A stretch of 64,000 nucleotides of DNA, taken from positions 310,001 to 374,000 of the forward strand of contig OZ251231.1 of NCBI GenBank assembly GCA_965240325.2, in the 5' to 3' direction. The notes under the pieces are model-generated. The model saw nothing but the letters and a program-made list of their open reading frames with translations, was not told the origin of the DNA and did not search any database. Made by a program: the position numbers and the translations under genes. The DNA is from Rebecca billardiae RCC1528 (lineage: Eukaryota > Haptophyta). Positions 1 to 9,707 of this stretch are shown here, in pieces (the first letter of the stretch is position 1; each line of letters starts with the position of its first letter).

Positions 1-929
1 CGACTGAATACCATGCCGGCCAGCTTGTGCGTAGCGCACCGGCTGGCGCGCGCGTCACCCGGCATGCCGAAGGAAGGCCGCGTGGTGCAGCCCGCGTGAT
101 CACACTTGGGGCTCACCACGTTGACCATGCCGGCCAGCTTGTGCGTAGCGCACCGGCTGGCGCGCGCGTCACCCGGCATGCCGAAGGAAGGCACCTTGGT
201 GCAGCCGGCGTGATCACACTTGGGGCTCCTCACGTCGACCATGCCAGCCAGCTTGTGCGTAGCGCACCGGCTGGCGCGCGCATCGCCCGGCATGCCGAAG
301 GAAGGCTGCGTGGTGCAGCCCTCGTGATCACACTTGGGGCTCACCACGTCGACCATGCCGGCCAGCTTGTGCGCAGCGCAAACGCTGGCGCGCCGCTCGC
401 CCGGCATGCTGAAGGAAGGCACCTTGGTGCAGCCCGCGTGATCACACTTGCGGCTCACCACGTCGACCATGCCGGCCAGCTTGTGCGTAGCGCACCGGCT
501 GGCGCGCGCGTCGCCCGGCATGCCGAAGGAAGCAGGCACCTTGGTGCAGCCGGCGTGATCACACTTGGGGCCCTTCACGTTGACCATGCCGGCCAGCTTG
601 TGCGTAGCGCACCGGCTGGCGCGCGCGTCGCCCGGCATGCCAAACGAAGGCCACTTGGTGCAGCCGGCGTGATCACACTTGCGGCTCACCACGTCGACCA
701 TGCCGGCCAGCTTGTGCGTAGCGCACCGGCTGGCGCGCGCGTCGCCCGGCATGCCGAAGGAAGGCCGCGTGGTGCAGCCCGCGTGATCACACTTGGGGCC
801 CTTCACGTTGACCATGCCGGCCAGCTTGTGCGTAGCGCACCGGCTGGCGCGCGCGTCGCCCGGCATGCCAAACGAAGGCCACTTGGTGCAGCCGGCGTGA
901 TCACACTTGCGGCTCACCATGTCGACCAT
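1..929 (-). CDS. EsV-1-7 repeat protein (partial, runs off left edge)
   Basis: Read on the minus strand in codons ending at 929, this stretch is open to base 1 and encodes eight tandem 38-residue units. The repeat period is 114 bp; one unit (469-585) is 117 bp. Each unit has the pattern C-x4-C-x16-C-x2-H-x12 (CDHAGC ... RCATHK), which is exactly the cysteine motif called EsV-1-7, known from brown-algal developmental regulators such as IMM and from phaeoviruses. The 117-bp unit carries one extra residue between Cys2 and Cys3. The first ATG is at 929. Upstream, a degenerate half-unit with a 4-bp duplication ends at an in-frame TGA (987-989), so the true 5' end may be there or in an upstream exon. 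The pattern suggests a metal-binding or structural Cys/His fold; function is unproven. The open plus-strand frame over the same repeat is a by-product. The C-terminus lies outside the window. Confidence 0.8.
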   Translation of the reverse strand, partial: MVDMVSRKCDHAGCTKWPSFGMPGDARASRCATHKLAGMVNVKGPKCDHAGCTTRPSFGMPGDARASRCATHKLAGMVDVVSRKCDHAGCTKWPSFGMPGDARASRCATHKLAGMVNVKGPKCDHAGCTKVPASFGMPGDARASRCATHKLAGMVDVVSRKCDHAGCTKVPSFSMPGERRASVCAAHKLAGMVDVVSPKCDHEGCTTQPSFGMPGDARASRCATHKLAGMVDVRSPKCDHAGCTKVPSFGMPGDARASRCATHKLAGMVNVVSPKCDHAGCTTRPSFGMPGDARASRCATHKLAGMVFS

Positions 930-950
930 GCCGGCCAGCTTGTGCGTAGC
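1..950. repeat. 114-bp tandem repeat array (8 full units)
   Basis: Unit starts (ATGCCGGCCAGC) fall at 13, 127, 241, 355, 469, 586, 700, 814 and 928. All spacings are multiples of three, so selection on the minus-strand reading frame is likely. Units differ by a few substitutions and alternate between two subtypes (GGGGCTCACC and GCGGCTCACC), a sign of recent unit-block duplication. Confidence 0.95.
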
Positions 951-1161
951 GAGCGCACAGGCTGGCGCGCGTGTCGCCCGGCAGCGTCACCCGGACGGGC
1001 GCGCGTGGTGACGAGCTGCAGAGGGCTTGCCACCAAGTGTTGCCACGCTGCCGCACACGTGCGTCCATAAGGTTTCGTCAACTTACACCAGCCGCCAGCT
1101 CTCCAGCATGGTCCTCAGCTTTCGGAGCGGAATTGCATGCCTGCCGCATCCCTGACGCACA

Positions 1162-2226
1162 ATGGCGGGCGCGAGGCGCAACGCGAACGGCGGCGGTCGC
1201 GCTGAGCGCCGCGTTCGTTTCGTACAGCTCCTTCATCCTCGTGCCGGAGCACCAGCTCCTCTTCTGCTGCAAGATCGACAAGGTCGCGAGCCAGAACTTC
1301 CTGCAGCTCTGCTTCCGCGCGGTCCGCACGCCGCACGACCCGGCGCTGCGCAAGCAGCTGTTCGTGATGCAGAACACCAACACGCTGCGCTACTTCGGGC
1401 TGGGCGTGGAAGACGCCGCGGCGCGGCTGGCCGACCCGATGTGGCACGCCGCCGTCTTCTACAGAGAGCCGCTCGAACGCTTCGCCTCGGCGTACACGTC
1501 CAAGTGCACCGCGGGCCCCGACGGCGACATGGAATGATGGATGGCGCGCGCCATTGCTCGGAGGCATTCGGCGTGTCGCGCCCCAGCTTCGACGAGGCGG
1601 CGGCAGCGCTCGGGCGAGGGCGCGTGCGCAACCGGCACTGGATGCGGCAGTCTGAGCACTGCGGCGGGCTCAACGCCACCCTCGACGCGTACAAGACGAT
1701 CGAGCGCCTCGAGCCGACGCGCGCGCGCGCAGCCGTCGAGCGTATGCTGCGCGCGGTCGGGGTGGACGTGCGCGCGCTGGCGCCCGAGCTGGATAGGCTG
1801 TTCCCCGACGAGCACGCGCGCGCGGCGGTGCTGCGGAGCGTGTTGGGCGACCGCGCCCCGCACAAGCGGCCGGCGCTGCAGCCTGCGGACGGGTGGCGGC
1901 GTGCGTGGGCGAAGCGGCGTGCGCCCGCCGCGCCGAGCGGCAGCGGCCCCAGCAGCGGCAGCAGCAGCAGCCGCAGCAGCGGCAGCAGCCCCCGGCACAA
2001 CGCACACGTGACCACCGAGCTCGAGCGGCGCTACTACGCGAGCGACGCGGCGCTCGCGAGCGTCGTGCAGTACTACGCGGTGGCGGACTACGAGCTCTTC
2101 GACATGGCGTTGCCGCCAGTGGGCGGCCGCCCGGCTGCGTGCTGTCGAGCCAGCGCTCATGGCGCGGCTGGGCGGTCTCGGGCTCTCGGCGCGACAGCTG
2201 CCGGCGCGGCGCTCGACACTGAGTGA
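1162..2226 (+). pseudogene. Sulfotransferase (Sulfotransfer_2-like), frameshifted
   Basis: Two reading frames together make a carbohydrate-type sulfotransferase that would transfer sulfate from PAPS to glycans in the Golgi. From about 1220 to 1534 one frame encodes SFILVPEHQLLFCCKIDKVA, the typical start of the domain with the 5'-phosphosulfate loop, and then YREPLERFASAYTSK, the 3'-phosphate motif. That frame stops at 1535-1537. The next frame carries on the family pattern to 2226 (HCSEAFG, NRHW, and the C-terminal ELERRYYASD...YELFDM). The shift equals one missing base near 1535, with no GT-AG or GC-AG pair that would explain it as an intron. The first frame has no usable upstream ATG (the ATG at 1162 is in the other frame), so a 5' exon or a second shift is also needed. 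It is either a recent pseudogene or an assembly error. A Gly/Ser-rich tract at 1935-1990 is an insertion. Confidence 0.6.
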
Positions 2227-3180
<954 letters not shown>

Positions 3181-6100
3181 TCATCGCCCCCGGTGCCGCG
3201 GCAGCGACGAGCCCGCGGCGGCGCCGCCTCGTCCCGCGCCCGCGTCGTCCGCGCCCGCGTCCTGCAGCAGCAGCTGGCGGACGCGGCGGAAGATCTGCGT
3301 GAGCTCCTCGTGGGCCCAGCCGCGCTGGTGCGCCAGGACGAAGGTTGGGGGCAGCTCGATCAGCCGGATGAGCGCCTCGCCCACGAGCGTGCGGTCGTTC
3401 GCGTGCCACCGCCGCACCCACGCGCTCTCCGCCGCGCGGCACCACGCGTGCAGCGGGCGCTCGCGCCGGCAGCGCCGAAGCTCCTCGTGGAAGCGCTCGT
3501 CGAGCTCGGCCGGCTCGTGCTCCTCCCCGGGTGGCCTCGTGCGGAAGGGGATCTGGGTGGGCGGCAGGTGCGGCCGGAGCACCGCGTACTCGTGCTCGCG
3601 CAGGATCTTCGCGTGCTCCTTCGGCGCGCGCGCCACGTTGAGGATCGAGATGTGGTCGAAGCACACCAGGCCCCAGCGCTCGCGCGGCGAGTACTCCGCG
3701 AGGAGGTCCCTCCAGCCACCCATCTGCGCGATGTACTCGGTCTTGGGCATGGGCGCGAGGTTGGCGTGGCAGCCCCAGCGCTCGGTGTTCTCGCGCGTGG
3801 CGGCCGGCGAGGCGAACGCCGCCTTGATGTACGGCTGGAGCCAGTGGAACATCACCTGCGGCGCGGGCATGCACCGAGGCGCGGGCGCACGCGCGCGCGT
3901 GGCGAGGCGGCGCGCGCGTGAGCGCGGCGCGCGGCCGCTCAACGGAGCTCGGCGCGCACGGGCGCGTGTGTGCCGCCTCACGCGGCGCACGCCCCGGCGC
4001 GCGGGCACCGGCGCATCTCCCCCAGCCCCTGCGCGCCGCGCGGCGCGCGCGCACCTCGCGCGTGTCGCAGAACACCGGGTACTCCGGGTTGTTCCACGTG
4101 AGGTAGTGTCCGTACGTGAAGCCGTGATAAATGTTGGGCTTGACAAAGGCCGGCCGGGAGCGTGAGGCCCGGAAGCTGGCGGCGCTGTTGGCGGCGCTCA
4201 GGTTGCCGCCCGCCGCGGGCAGGCCGGAGACGGTGCGGAGGAAGTCGACGCACCCCATCGGGAACGACGCCTCCGACAGCCCCCGGCCGCCCACGTACCG
4301 CTGCACCCGCGCCGCCCAGCGCAGGAAGCTGCCCAGCCGCGGCAGCCGGTACCGCAGGCAGAAGGGCCGTGGCGGCGCGCTCGGTGCATCCAGCGTCTGT
4401 CCCGAGCTGCTGTCCTGCCACGGGAGGTGGTGGCGCAGCGGCAGTGCGAGCAGCTCGCCGAGGCTGAGCGGGTGGTCGAGCATCTCCTCCGCGCACAGGC
4501 GCGGCACGTGGTCCGGCTTGATCTGCGCCTCGAGCTCGAGGGTGAAGTCGAGCACGCGCCGAGCGCGCCGGCGCGCGCGCTCGGCGCGCGAGAGGCCGTC
4601 GTCAGCGCCCTCGCCCGCCGCCGCCGCCGCGGTGCTCGGCGCTGCGGGCGGCGGGAAGGCGAGCACGTTAGGCAGGAAGTCGACGTTCGACTCGCTCGGC
4701 GCGCGCTGCGCCGACCCGCGCGGCGGCGGCGCGGCGGCCGGTGGCGCGGGCCACAGCACGTCGGCGCGAGGCGGCGCGTCAGTGCGCAGATGGGAGAGCT
4801 CAATCATCGCCAGGCCGACGGCGAGCGCCGCCGCGAGCGCCGCCGCCGCCGCCGCGCCGTACAGCAGGCCGGCGCCGTGGTCGGCGGCGGCGCCGGGCGT
4901 GGCGCTCGGGGCGCCGCCGCCCTCGCCGCCGAGGAGCCCACGCAGCGCCGCGGGCACGCGCACCGACGGCGCGGGCACGCGCCGCAGCACCGAGCCCAGC
5001 GCGCCGCCCGCGCGGCCGCACGCGGCACACAGCGCGCTGGCTGCGAGGTCGTGGAGCCAGAAGAGCGCCTGCGCCGCGAACGGGACGGCGAAGAGCGCGG
5101 CGTACGGCGCGCAGCGCACGCGGTCGACGGTCATCGCGACGAGCACGCCCAGCGCGGCGAGCAGGATCGGGTGCGACGCGAAGCATGGCTCGCGCGGCCC
5201 GGCGAGCGCGCCCGCGTCCGCCCCGCCCGCAGGGCGCGCGGCGTCGGCCACGCGCTGCGGCGAGCCCGCGGCCGCGGCCTTGGCGCCGCCCTTCTTCGGC
5301 GGCTTGCCCGTGGCGAGCGGCGCGTCCGTCCCCTTGGACGGCGGCTCGTCCACGCCCGCCCACGCCGCCGCGCCCCGCCTCGCGGGCGCGAGCAGCGCGC
5401 CGAGCCCTCCGAGCGCCGCGCCGCCCACGAGCGCCGCGCACGCGTACGGCCAGCCCTCCTCCCAGTGCTTCGCGTCGAGCGTCTCGTGGTCGGGGTTGGT
5501 GAGGCGGTTGTACGTGGCGTAGCGCAGGTGTATCCACAGGATGCGGATCACGCGGTAGTGGTACGGCGTCACCAGGAACGACGCCACCGTGAGCACGGCC
5601 CACGCGAGCCGGTGACCGACCGCGCGCGGCGCCTGCGGCAGCGCGAGCACGCACCCGATCGCGGCGCCGACGGCGAAGGGCGAGACGCCCGAGTGGAGCT
5701 GGCCGGAGAGCACGACGCAGCCGATCGCGAGCAGCGGCTTGCGCCCCGGCCGCCCGCCCGGCGCGAGCCACGCCTGCCAGATCGCCACGAACGCGTGGAA
5801 GCAGAGCGTCTCAGAGCGCAGCTGCAGCCGGTGCTTCGACGCGAAGAAGACGAGCGCCTGCGCGCACACGAGGCAGAGGAGCGAGCGCGAGGCGCAGGCG
5901 AGCGGCGTGGCGAGGAGGGCCGAGCGCCGCGCCTCCTCCGCCGTCCGCGCCGCGCGCCACCCGCCCGGCACGACGAGCCACGGCACGACGCCGCCGGCGC
6001 CGCCGAGCGCGACGTGCGCGTGCTCGGCGGCGAGCGTGCGCACGAGCGAGCCGACCTGCGCGAGCAGCGCGGCGACGTAGGCCACGCGCACGAGGATCAG

Positions 6101-6367
6101 CGGGCCGAAGTGCGCCGGCCCGCTGCACGTGAGCAGGTGCGCGTAGCGCAGCAGCAGCGTCGCGAGCCACTGCACGTTGAGCCACGCGCTGCCCTGCGAC
6201 GTGTAGCTCCACGCCTCGAGGTGCGGGAAGGTCCGGCTGACGCGCAGCTCCTCGCCCGCGCGGAGCTGCCAGAAGAGGTCCTGCTCCCAGATCGGGAACG
6301 TGCAGAACACGACCGCGAGGCCCACCGGCACCGTCCAAAGCGCCGCCGTGTGCCGCATCGAGCCCAT
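3181..6367 (-). CDS. GT-C-like multipass membrane glycosyltransferase family protein, 2 exons
   Basis: Exons are 6367-4055 and 3855-3181, joined in phase 0 by a 199-bp GTGCGC...CCGCAG intron; the protein is 995 aa. The ATG at 6367 (MGSMRH) precedes the first membrane span; a second ATG is at 6358. The N-terminal motif PIWEQDLFWQLRAGEE followed by SYTSQGSAWLNVQWLA resembles the luminal loop of bacterial GT-C-type membrane proteins (DxDxWWHLRxG, YTxxGxxWxNxxWLxE). About 10 hydrophobic segments follow to residue ~590. The tail SFPMGCVDFLRTVSG...GFTYGHYLTWNNPEYPVFCDTRE matches the soluble end of the same bacterial proteins (GGYLIWRL...VFIDGR), and the exon join falls inside this motif, which supports the intron. 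It probably handles lipid-linked sugars in a secretory membrane; substrate unknown. Low-complexity Ala/Gly/Pro insertions at residues ~340-420 and ~540-600 are lineage-specific. Confidence 0.7.
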
Positions 6368-6796
6368 GGTGATTGACGATGGCGCTCGCGTCGCGGCCCC
6401 GAACGCAAGGAGCAAGCCCGGGCGGCAAAGCCCAAACCAAGCGGCACGCTTTTTGTTTTTTTAGCTGCGCGCGTTCTCAACGTTTGACCTCCGTCAGGTG
6501 CCTGCGCTGCGCACTGGAGCACTGTTTCATCAGTTTAACTTTCATCAGTTTACTCCCTCTCTCACCTGGTTTACTATAGTGAGCAGCGAGTGGCTCGAAC
6601 GCGTCCACTCACTCTTTAGACAGTTGGCTCAAGGGCTAAAGGGCAGTCAGGCAAGCTATGAATCTTGTTGCGTCGGTATTTGTGGCGGTTAGTCATCATA
6701 GGCCGCGCGCCGTCGCCAGCGAATCTTGAGGCAGCCGTAGCGAATCCGCGCCGCTGTTGCGCGTGAGAGGCGTCGCCGCTGCGGAAGCTGAGCGTG
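6368..6796. other. Shared 5' region of divergent genes
   Basis: 429 bp between the start codons of the GT-C-like gene (-) and the PAQR gene (+). It includes a short AT-richer stretch at 6450-6600. No recognisable element beyond a plausible bidirectional promoter. Confidence 0.4.
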
Positions 6797-7759
6797 ATGC
6801 AGCTCGTCCACCTGCATGCGCTGCCCAAGGGCTACTCGGTCGACATGACCAAGTCCTCCGGCTTCCGTGTCAACATGTCCTGGCGCGACGCCGCGCTCAC
6901 CGCGCTCGCGCCCGGCCACAACGAGTTTTGGAACTGCGTGACGGACGTGCTGCCCTTCTTCTTCTTCGGCGGCGCGTGCGCGGTGCTGGCGCACGCGGAT
7001 GCGTGGGCGCGCACGCCGCTGGAGCTGCAGCAGGCCATCATCGCCACCTCCGCCGGCACCTGCCTGCAGCACGTGTGCTCGCTCACCTCGCACATGTTCA
7101 CCTGCGTGTCCGCGCGGCTGTCGCACACCATCTGGTACGTCGACTACGCCGGCATCGCGCTCAACTTCGTGTGGAACGCGCCGGCGATGGCCCTCGTGTG
7201 GCGCTTCAGCACGTTCGCGCCGTACTGGCACCTCTGGCTCGGCGCGAACGTGGTGCTCACCGCGCTCACCCTGGGCGGCGCGATCGCGGGCACGGTGCTG
7301 CACAAGCCGACCAAGGCGGCGGCGCACGCGGAGACCGGGCCGGGCGAGAGCTGGGCGTCGATCTTCTTCGGGTACGGCGCGGCCTCGCTGCTGGCGATCG
7401 GCGTGCTCATCGTCCCGAACCTCGCGTTCACCACGCTCGCCGGGCTGCAGGCCGACGGCCGCGCGCTCGGCGTCGTGCTCGGGCTTCCGTTCGCCCTCGG
7501 GCTCAAGGAGGCGCACTTGCCTGAGCGACTCGTGCCCGGCTCGGGCCGCTTCGACTGCAGCTTCCTGCACTCGCACGTGCTGTGGCACCTGTGCGTGTGG
7601 GGCCTGCAGAGCTTCTACCTGCTCGCGTACATCCGCATCGTCGACGCGTACGCTGGCCACGAGCCAGCGTGGTCGAGCGGCGCTGCCAACGCGGCCGCGA
7701 CCTGCTTGGCAGCCGCTGCGCCCAATGGGACGAGCGTGTGCGGCGCGCTGCTCGGCTGA
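6797..7759 (+). CDS. PAQR family (adiponectin/progestin receptor, hemolysin III-like) membrane protein
   Basis: 320 aa from the ATG at 6797. The signature PAQR features are in order: NEFWNCVTDVLPFFFF entering TM1; SLTSH (the SxxxH zinc ligand motif); the DYAGIALNF segment; the pre-TM7 motif HLPERLVPGSGRFDCSFLHSH; and HVLWH, the HxxxH pair completing the zinc site. Seven membrane spans are apparent. The family includes zinc-dependent ceramidase-like hydrolases and receptors; an alkaline-ceramidase-type or signalling role is inference. Single exon. The C-terminal ~30 residues after TM7 are Ala-rich and poorly conserved. Confidence 0.88.
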   Translation: MQLVHLHALPKGYSVDMTKSSGFRVNMSWRDAALTALAPGHNEFWNCVTDVLPFFFFGGACAVLAHADAWARTPLELQQAIIATSAGTCLQHVCSLTSHMFTCVSARLSHTIWYVDYAGIALNFVWNAPAMALVWRFSTFAPYWHLWLGANVVLTALTLGGAIAGTVLHKPTKAAAHAETGPGESWASIFFGYGAASLLAIGVLIVPNLAFTTLAGLQADGRALGVVLGLPFALGLKEAHLPERLVPGSGRFDCSFLHSHVLWHLCVWGLQSFYLLAYIRIVDAYAGHEPAWSSGAANAAATCLAAAAPNGTSVCGALLG

Positions 7760-8095
7760 TCGTGGGCTGATCCGGCGACGGCCGGTGCCACGACGTCGAT
7801 GGCGAGTGCAGGAAGTCAGCGTCATCGGCGCGCAGCAGTGTTCGATGGCGCGGACCCGTTGTGCGGATGCCACCGACCAGCCAGGTGTGGTCTCAGGTCC
7901 GTCAGTATCTGACGAAGCTGGCATGCCGCATGGCAGAATTGGCAGATTGGCACGCAGATCAGACGCGCGATGATATATATTCTGATACTATGCGCCGCCG
8001 CTTGTGCATGATGCCACTCGGCGGCATCGTCACGTGACACGCTGCGACGGCCATGCATAGCGTATGTAAGCATCAGCAGCTACAGTTTTCAAAGT
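7760..8095. other. 3' intergenic region between convergent genes
   Basis: 336 bp between two stop codons. No gene or structured element seen. Confidence 0.4.
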
Positions 8096-9553
8096 TCAGT
8101 GGCACGGCTGGATCACCGGCCGACCGGCCGTGGACGTGGTGCTTCTCTGGTGCGCTGTCCTCGCCATCCCTCCTGACGGGCACGCCGTGATGAACGCCTT
8201 CTTGGGGAAGCTGCCGAGCCCCGAGCAGAGCGCCTTGCATCGGCCAGGCTTGTCGATCTCGACGATCAGCACATCGCGCGCGAGCTCGCCCACCTGCTCG
8301 CCCTTGTGCAGCGCGTTTGTGTCGAAGAGAAAGCCGCCGCCGCGCGGCCCGCCGAGCCGCACCACCTCGTGCCCGGACTTTCCGGACTCGATCCACTCGT
8401 GCGCGAAGCGCGTGTCGAGCCAGGCGGAGCGCATGCTGTACCACACCGTGTTGTGCGAGCCGCGCGCGACCACCGTCGGCCGCCCGCGCGCCGGGTCGAC
8501 GTCGTGCAGGAAGATGAACAGCTTGAGCCGCCGGCCCGCGCGGTCGTGGTGCCAGTGGCTCGAGAGATAGGAGCGGCGCGCGCGGGCGCTCATGTTGTGC
8601 TCGAGGCGGAGGAGGGAGTAGCCGTACGCGCACGCGCCGCCGCGGACGCGCGGGCGCGGGGGCGTGGGGTCGAGGTACGCGCTCACCGCGCGGACCACCG
8701 CCTCGTCCGCGAGAAACGGCATGAGCAGCTCCGGCAGCTCGTCATCGCGCGCGGTGTAGACCGGGCGCCAGCCGTGCTCGGACTGCGCATTGTCTGCGCG
8801 CTTCGCGTCCAGCGCGCGCGCCCCGACTTCGGCGAGGCGGGCGATGTCGAGGCCGCGCCAGCGGGGCACGCGGACGAAGCCGTCGCGCGAGAGCCCGTCG
8901 TACAGCCTGCGCGCCTCCGCGCTCGGCCCGAGCGCCGCGTCGAGCACCGTCGGGTGCGGCATGCGGGCGGGCGTGTCCAGCCGCCACGCGGCGTCGACAA
9001 ACGGGAAGCTGGGCAGCGCGTGCACGTTCTTGTCGCGGGCGAGGAAGGTGAGGATGCGCGGCTCGCTGACAATCTGGGCCCACGGCTGCGCGTCCGCAAA
9101 GTACGCCTCGCGCACGGCGCGCAGCGGCGGCCAGCTCAGCACGGCGTCTGCGGCGGCGGTGGCGGTGCCGTTCATGTCTGCCGGCGGCGAGGCGAGGAGC
9201 GCGCTCGCGTCGACGCCGAGGTCGCCGACGGAGACGCCCGCGTCTACGGCCTGGCGGATGAGCGAGGTGGCCGTCCCGTTCGACGCGATCAGCGCGCAGA
9301 GCGCGCGCCGACGCGACGCGTACACCGCCTGCATCACCTCGCGCCCCGTCACGCCCTCGCGCACAACCCCGACCGGGCTGCCGGGCCGCTTGCGGGGGTA
9401 GAAGGCGAACGAGGTGAAGGCGGAGCTGGCGGCGGGGGAGAAAGGGACGGGGACACCCGCCACGCGCGCGTCTGGCCCGCACGCCGACGCCGAGTCCGGC
9501 ACCGACGACGGCGTCGCCACCGCGAGGATGCACGCCACCGCCAGGCCCGCCAT
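8096..9553 (-). CDS. Phytanoyl-CoA dioxygenase-like 2-oxoglutarate/Fe(II) oxygenase, secreted-type leader
   Basis: 485 aa from the ATG at 9553; a longer open frame upstream is antisense to the MTR kinase and lacks family similarity. The leader MAGLAVACILAVATPSSV looks like a signal peptide or ER leader. The C-terminal half shows the double-stranded beta-helix of the PhyH family: SSHWHHDRAGR (HxD iron ligands) followed by LKLFIFLHDVDPARGRPTVVARGSHN, then GGGFLFDTNALHKGE with the distal His. The oxygenase would hydroxylate a small molecule or lipid; substrate unknown. The N-terminal ~200 residues do not resemble a known domain. It is head-to-head with the MTR kinase (154 bp between ATGs). Confidence 0.75.
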   Translation of the reverse strand: MAGLAVACILAVATPSSVPDSASACGPDARVAGVPVPFSPAASSAFTSFAFYPRKRPGSPVGVVREGVTGREVMQAVYASRRRALCALIASNGTATSLIRQAVDAGVSVGDLGVDASALLASPPADMNGTATAAADAVLSWPPLRAVREAYFADAQPWAQIVSEPRILTFLARDKNVHALPSFPFVDAAWRLDTPARMPHPTVLDAALGPSAEARRLYDGLSRDGFVRVPRWRGLDIARLAEVGARALDAKRADNAQSEHGWRPVYTARDDELPELLMPFLADEAVVRAVSAYLDPTPPRPRVRGGACAYGYSLLRLEHNMSARARRSYLSSHWHHDRAGRRLKLFIFLHDVDPARGRPTVVARGSHNTVWYSMRSAWLDTRFAHEWIESGKSGHEVVRLGGPRGGGFLFDTNALHKGEQVGELARDVLIVEIDKPGRCKALCSGLGSFPKKAFITACPSGGMARTAHQRSTTSTAGRPVIQPCH

Positions 9554-9707
9554 TGTCGGGGTTGGTACGGCTCCGGCTGGGCCGATGTGCCTACCTACAC
9601 GTGCTTTTGAGCAAGCTGCGCATCCGCTCGGGAGCCGCTCGGACGGGTGCCGGCGCGAAAGGCGAGCGACCTTTTTGTTGCCCCCGCCGCGCGCGCCTGC
9701 TGCGGCG

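Noticed and set aside
27-1070. 347-codon plus-strand open frame over the 114-bp repeat
   Set aside because: It starts with a non-ATG codon, is Arg/Ala/His-rich with no family pattern, and is antisense to the perfectly conserved EsV-1-7 Cys/His units.
4427-6376. 649-codon plus-strand Arg-rich frame
   Set aside because: Shadow of the GT-C-like gene; high-GC genes here leave long Arg/Ala frames on the opposite strand.
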